This document shows, one piece after another, positions 4,785 to 6,616 of a stretch of DNA of 6,616 bases. Position 1 is the stretch's first letter. Each line of letters opens with the position of its first letter. The DNA is from Candidatus Heimdallarchaeota archaeon (GTDB lineage: Archaea > Asgardarchaeota > Heimdallarchaeia > Hodarchaeales > S146-22), in the NCBI GenBank assembly GCA_015520535.1, contig WAPZ01000803.1, positions 1 through 6,616 on the forward strand, in the 5' to 3' direction. A program made the position numbers and the translations under genes. The notes beneath the pieces are model-generated. The model searched no databases. It saw nothing but the letters and a program-made list of their open reading frames with translations, and was not told where the DNA came from.

Positions 4785-6104
4785 TTAAAAAACTTCAAAC
4801 GCAGTCTTTTCCTCATCGTCTTCAATTTTGATTAGTGTCGTTCTTACGGGACTTGTTGACCGATAATGTTTTTTTAAAAGAACAAAATCAAGAATTAGGG
4901 CGTAGAAAGTCGAAATTGAAACTAATATGATTGCGATCGTCGGAATGATAAGGAGATTGTGTGTTATATCCAATATATAACCAAAAATTGCCGACCCAAG
5001 TACACTTCCGCCAAAACCAAAGCCTTGTACAATTCCAATAGCTGTAGAACGCGATTGTCGATTCGACAACTGCACCGTGATTGTTGGGAAAATCACTAAT
5101 TGGAGAACATATAACGGGATAACGTAAATTAAAAGTCCCAGTAACGGATCATTTGCCGTTTTTATTGCTAAATAGAGAAGGAGATATGCCACATTTGTTA
5201 CAAAAATGTAGGGAAGCGTGGGATTTTTATCCAGTAATTTGCCAATTATTTTGCTGGTGGGGATACCAAGTGCGGTCGTTAAAACTAACATGAGAGAAAA
5301 GGAAAGACCACTCGCACCTAATCCTAAAACAAAGTATGGAAAACCAAACGTCCAAAAACCGCCAGCTGAAGCATTAATCAAAAAATTTGCAAATGCTACC
5401 AATACTAAAACATTCCACAACGTTCTCTTTCCATTTTGATATTCCAATGCGACGTTTTTTTCCATTGTCGGTAAAAGTGGATTATTTTTTGTGCTTGATT
5501 TGACTTTTGGTTCGGGTACATAGAATAATGTGAGTATTGCCGCCAGAAAAACAATTATTCCTGCAAGTGGAAGCTGATAAAAACGTGCTTGTGCCCCAAG
5601 AAGGTCATACGCATAGCCACCGAGCGGAGAACCGAGCAGCCACCCAAGTGACATCGTAATTGAAAGAAGGCCCACTAAATTACCGGACTCCTCTTGTGGA
5701 ACCTGAAGTGACGCCAAGGCAATTAAATTGGCTTGATATGCTCCAATAAAAATGGCACAAATAATTACAATAATCATAAATTCAAGGGACGTTTCCACAA
5801 ATAAAAGGATCCAATATTGAATTGTGACGGCAAGCAGCCCTAAAACCAGAAAAATTTTTCGTGCATGATATGCATCAGAGAACCTTCCCCAAACCGGTGC
5901 CGCCAAAAACATCACAAAAAATGGTAGTGTGGAAATTAAGGAATAGAGTAAATACGACGTATTACCCAAATCAGATAGCCATACCACAATAAAGGGGGTA
6001 TATAACGCTTGCCCTACCGCGGTGGAAAACTGTACAAACAGAAGCACACCAAGTGGAACTGTTATTTTATTTGTAACCGCAAAATTCTTTATCCAATTGC
6101 GCAT
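4785..6104 (-). CDS. MFS transporter, 12 membrane helices
   Basis: This 439-residue membrane protein has about twelve hydrophobic helices: six at roughly 14-196 and six at 229-411, split by a polar loop (197-228). The loop between helices 2 and 3 carries the MFS motif A as GRFSDAYHARK (73-83), and helix 5 has a Gly/Pro-rich GWLLGSPLGGYAYD (154-167) resembling the motif C of drug/proton antiporters. The C-terminal tail is acidic and cytosolic. An exporter-type role is suggested, but the substrate cannot be told. The frame extends upstream to an ATG at 6131. I prefer the ATG at 6104, because GAGG (6116-6113) lies eight bases before it and the TATA-like box predicts initiation near 6122, downstream of 6131. 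The gene lies behind the S26 peptidase on the same strand but probably has its own promoter. Confidence 0.9.
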   Translation of the reverse strand: MRNWIKNFAVTNKITVPLGVLLFVQFSTAVGQALYTPFIVVWLSDLGNTSYLLYSLISTLPFFVMFLAAPVWGRFSDAYHARKIFLVLGLLAVTIQYWILLFVETSLEFMIIVIICAIFIGAYQANLIALASLQVPQEESGNLVGLLSITMSLGWLLGSPLGGYAYDLLGAQARFYQLPLAGIIVFLAAILTLFYVPEPKVKSSTKNNPLLPTMEKNVALEYQNGKRTLWNVLVLVAFANFLINASAGGFWTFGFPYFVLGLGASGLSFSLMLVLTTALGIPTSKIIGKLLDKNPTLPYIFVTNVAYLLLYLAIKTANDPLLGLLIYVIPLYVLQLVIFPTITVQLSNRQSRSTAIGIVQGFGFGGSVLGSAIFGYILDITHNLLIIPTIAIILVSISTFYALILDFVLLKKHYRSTSPVRTTLIKIEDDEEKTAFEVF

Positions 6105-6112
6105 TTTAATTG

Positions 6113-6116
6113 CCTC
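6113..6116 (-). promoter_or_regulatory. Ribosome binding site favouring the 6104 start of the MFS gene
   Basis: GAGG on the minus strand is eight bases before the ATG at 6104-6102. The longer start at 6131 has only A/T-rich sequence in front of it. Confidence 0.5.
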
Positions 6117-6141
6117 TTTCCTTATACACATGGATAAATTG

Positions 6142-6155
6142 TAAATATTATTTAT
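6142..6155 (-). promoter_or_regulatory. BRE/TATA-like promoter of the MFS gene
   Basis: On the minus strand, AAAGG (6160-6156) is followed by ATAAATAATATTTA (6155-6142). Initiation about 27 bases past the centre falls near 6122, leaving an 18-base leader to the ATG at 6104. It lies between the peptidase stop (6185) and the transporter start, implying independent transcription. Confidence 0.45.
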
Positions 6156-6184
6156 CCTTTTCTTTTTGCATAGAAGAATGCACT

Positions 6185-6580
6185 TTAATGGACCTTATGG
6201 AAAAAAGGCCATCGCCTTGAAACTTTATACACGACTTTTCCAAGTATAAACTGTGTAGAGACATACCCAAACTTCCGACTATCCCAACTGTTATTGGGAT
6301 TGTCTCCAGTAAGATATACATAACATGGTTCTCTTTCAGCTAAAGAACATAAATCTACTTGTTCTTCAGTTAATGTTTTTATTTTCTTTACGCGTTTAAT
6401 GAGTTTTTTTCCAAACACCGCAATAAAAATAATATCACTTTGTCTTATTATGTTGACTTTTTTTACGATAACAAGTTCTCCGTTTTTTAACGTCGGCTCC
6501 ATACTTTTTCCAACAACTTCAACTAACTGAAGACCTAGAACGTGTTTCAATAATCTTCCCAGCATCGTCCATATTACCAT
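6185..6580 (-). CDS. Short S26-family signal-peptidase-like protein (Ser/Lys dyad)
   Basis: This 131-residue protein contains the core boxes of type I signal peptidases. Nucleophile Ser26 lies in VGKSMEPTLKNGELVIVKK, Lys62 in KLIKRVKKI is the likely general base, and TGDNPNNSWDSRKFGYV (91-107) is the conserved GDN-x-x-S-x-DSR box. It is much shorter than bacterial LepB. In length and boxes it is closest to minimal S26 enzymes such as nickel-superoxide-dismutase maturation proteases and mitochondrial IMP subunits. Typical archaeal Sec11-type signal peptidases use Ser with His instead, so a Ser/Lys enzyme here is unusual. The N-terminus (1-23) is only moderately hydrophobic and contains Arg9, Lys12 and His13, so a membrane anchor is doubtful. 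The ATG at 6580 lacks a Shine-Dalgarno site but fits a leaderless start behind the TATA-like box at 6606-6613; Met6 (6565) is an alternative. No substrate gene is visible. Confidence 0.85.
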   Translation of the reverse strand: MVIWTMLGRLLKHVLGLQLVEVVGKSMEPTLKNGELVIVKKVNIIRQSDIIFIAVFGKKLIKRVKKIKTLTEEQVDLCSLAEREPCYVYLTGDNPNNSWDSRKFGYVSTQFILGKVVYKVSRRWPFFHKVH

Positions 6581-6605
6581 TTTTTATTTTTCTTTTTAAT
6601 TCCCC

Positions 6606-6613
6606 AATATTAT
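6606..6613 (-). promoter_or_regulatory. TATA-like box of the S26 peptidase gene
   Basis: ATAATATT on the minus strand lies about 30 bases before the ATG at 6580. The predicted initiation near 6583 would give a leaderless or nearly leaderless mRNA, in line with the missing ribosome binding site. The window ends here, so upstream elements cannot be judged. Confidence 0.4.
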
Positions 6614-6616
6614 GAC

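Overview
The window reads as low-GC archaeal chromosome. Three things point to an archaeon. Upstream regions carry TATA/BRE-like boxes about 25-35 bases before starts. Shine-Dalgarno sites, where present, include the GGTGA type (2236-2241, 3099-3103), while other starts look leaderless. The genes include a TRASH-type metal-binding protein and a DUF763 protein. The bacterial-looking mix (Uma2-like protein with coiled-coil tail, Ser/Lys S26 peptidase, MFS carrier) would fit an Asgard lineage such as Heimdallarchaeia, but that placement is a guess from gene flavour, not something the sequence proves.

Left third (plus strand, 124-2605): a Uma2-family protein of the PD-(D/E)XK nuclease superfamily with an internally duplicated coiled-coil tail, then a DUF763 protein with a C-terminal helix-hairpin-helix, then a small coiled-coil protein. 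The Uma2 domain has apparently lost the Glu and Lys of the family's active site. Each gene has its own promoter-like box, so this is a same-strand cluster and not clearly one operon. Two of the three genes contain recent-looking in-frame tandem duplications within their coiled coils. This trio is the least explained part of the window.

Middle (2606-4541): about 500 bases of T-rich non-coding DNA, then a complete PLP-dependent class I/II aminotransferase (3110-4285). It converges, with a 25-base gap, on a small minus-strand TRASH protein. The TRASH gene has an unusual start: TTG without a ribosome binding site, or an AUU placed ideally behind a very strong one.

Right third (minus strand, 4785-6580): a 12-helix MFS transporter preceded by a very short S26-family signal-peptidase-like protein with a Ser/Lys dyad. 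Each appears to have its own promoter. I see no CRISPR array, tRNA, rRNA or intact insertion sequence. No pathway clearly links the aminotransferase, transporter and peptidase.
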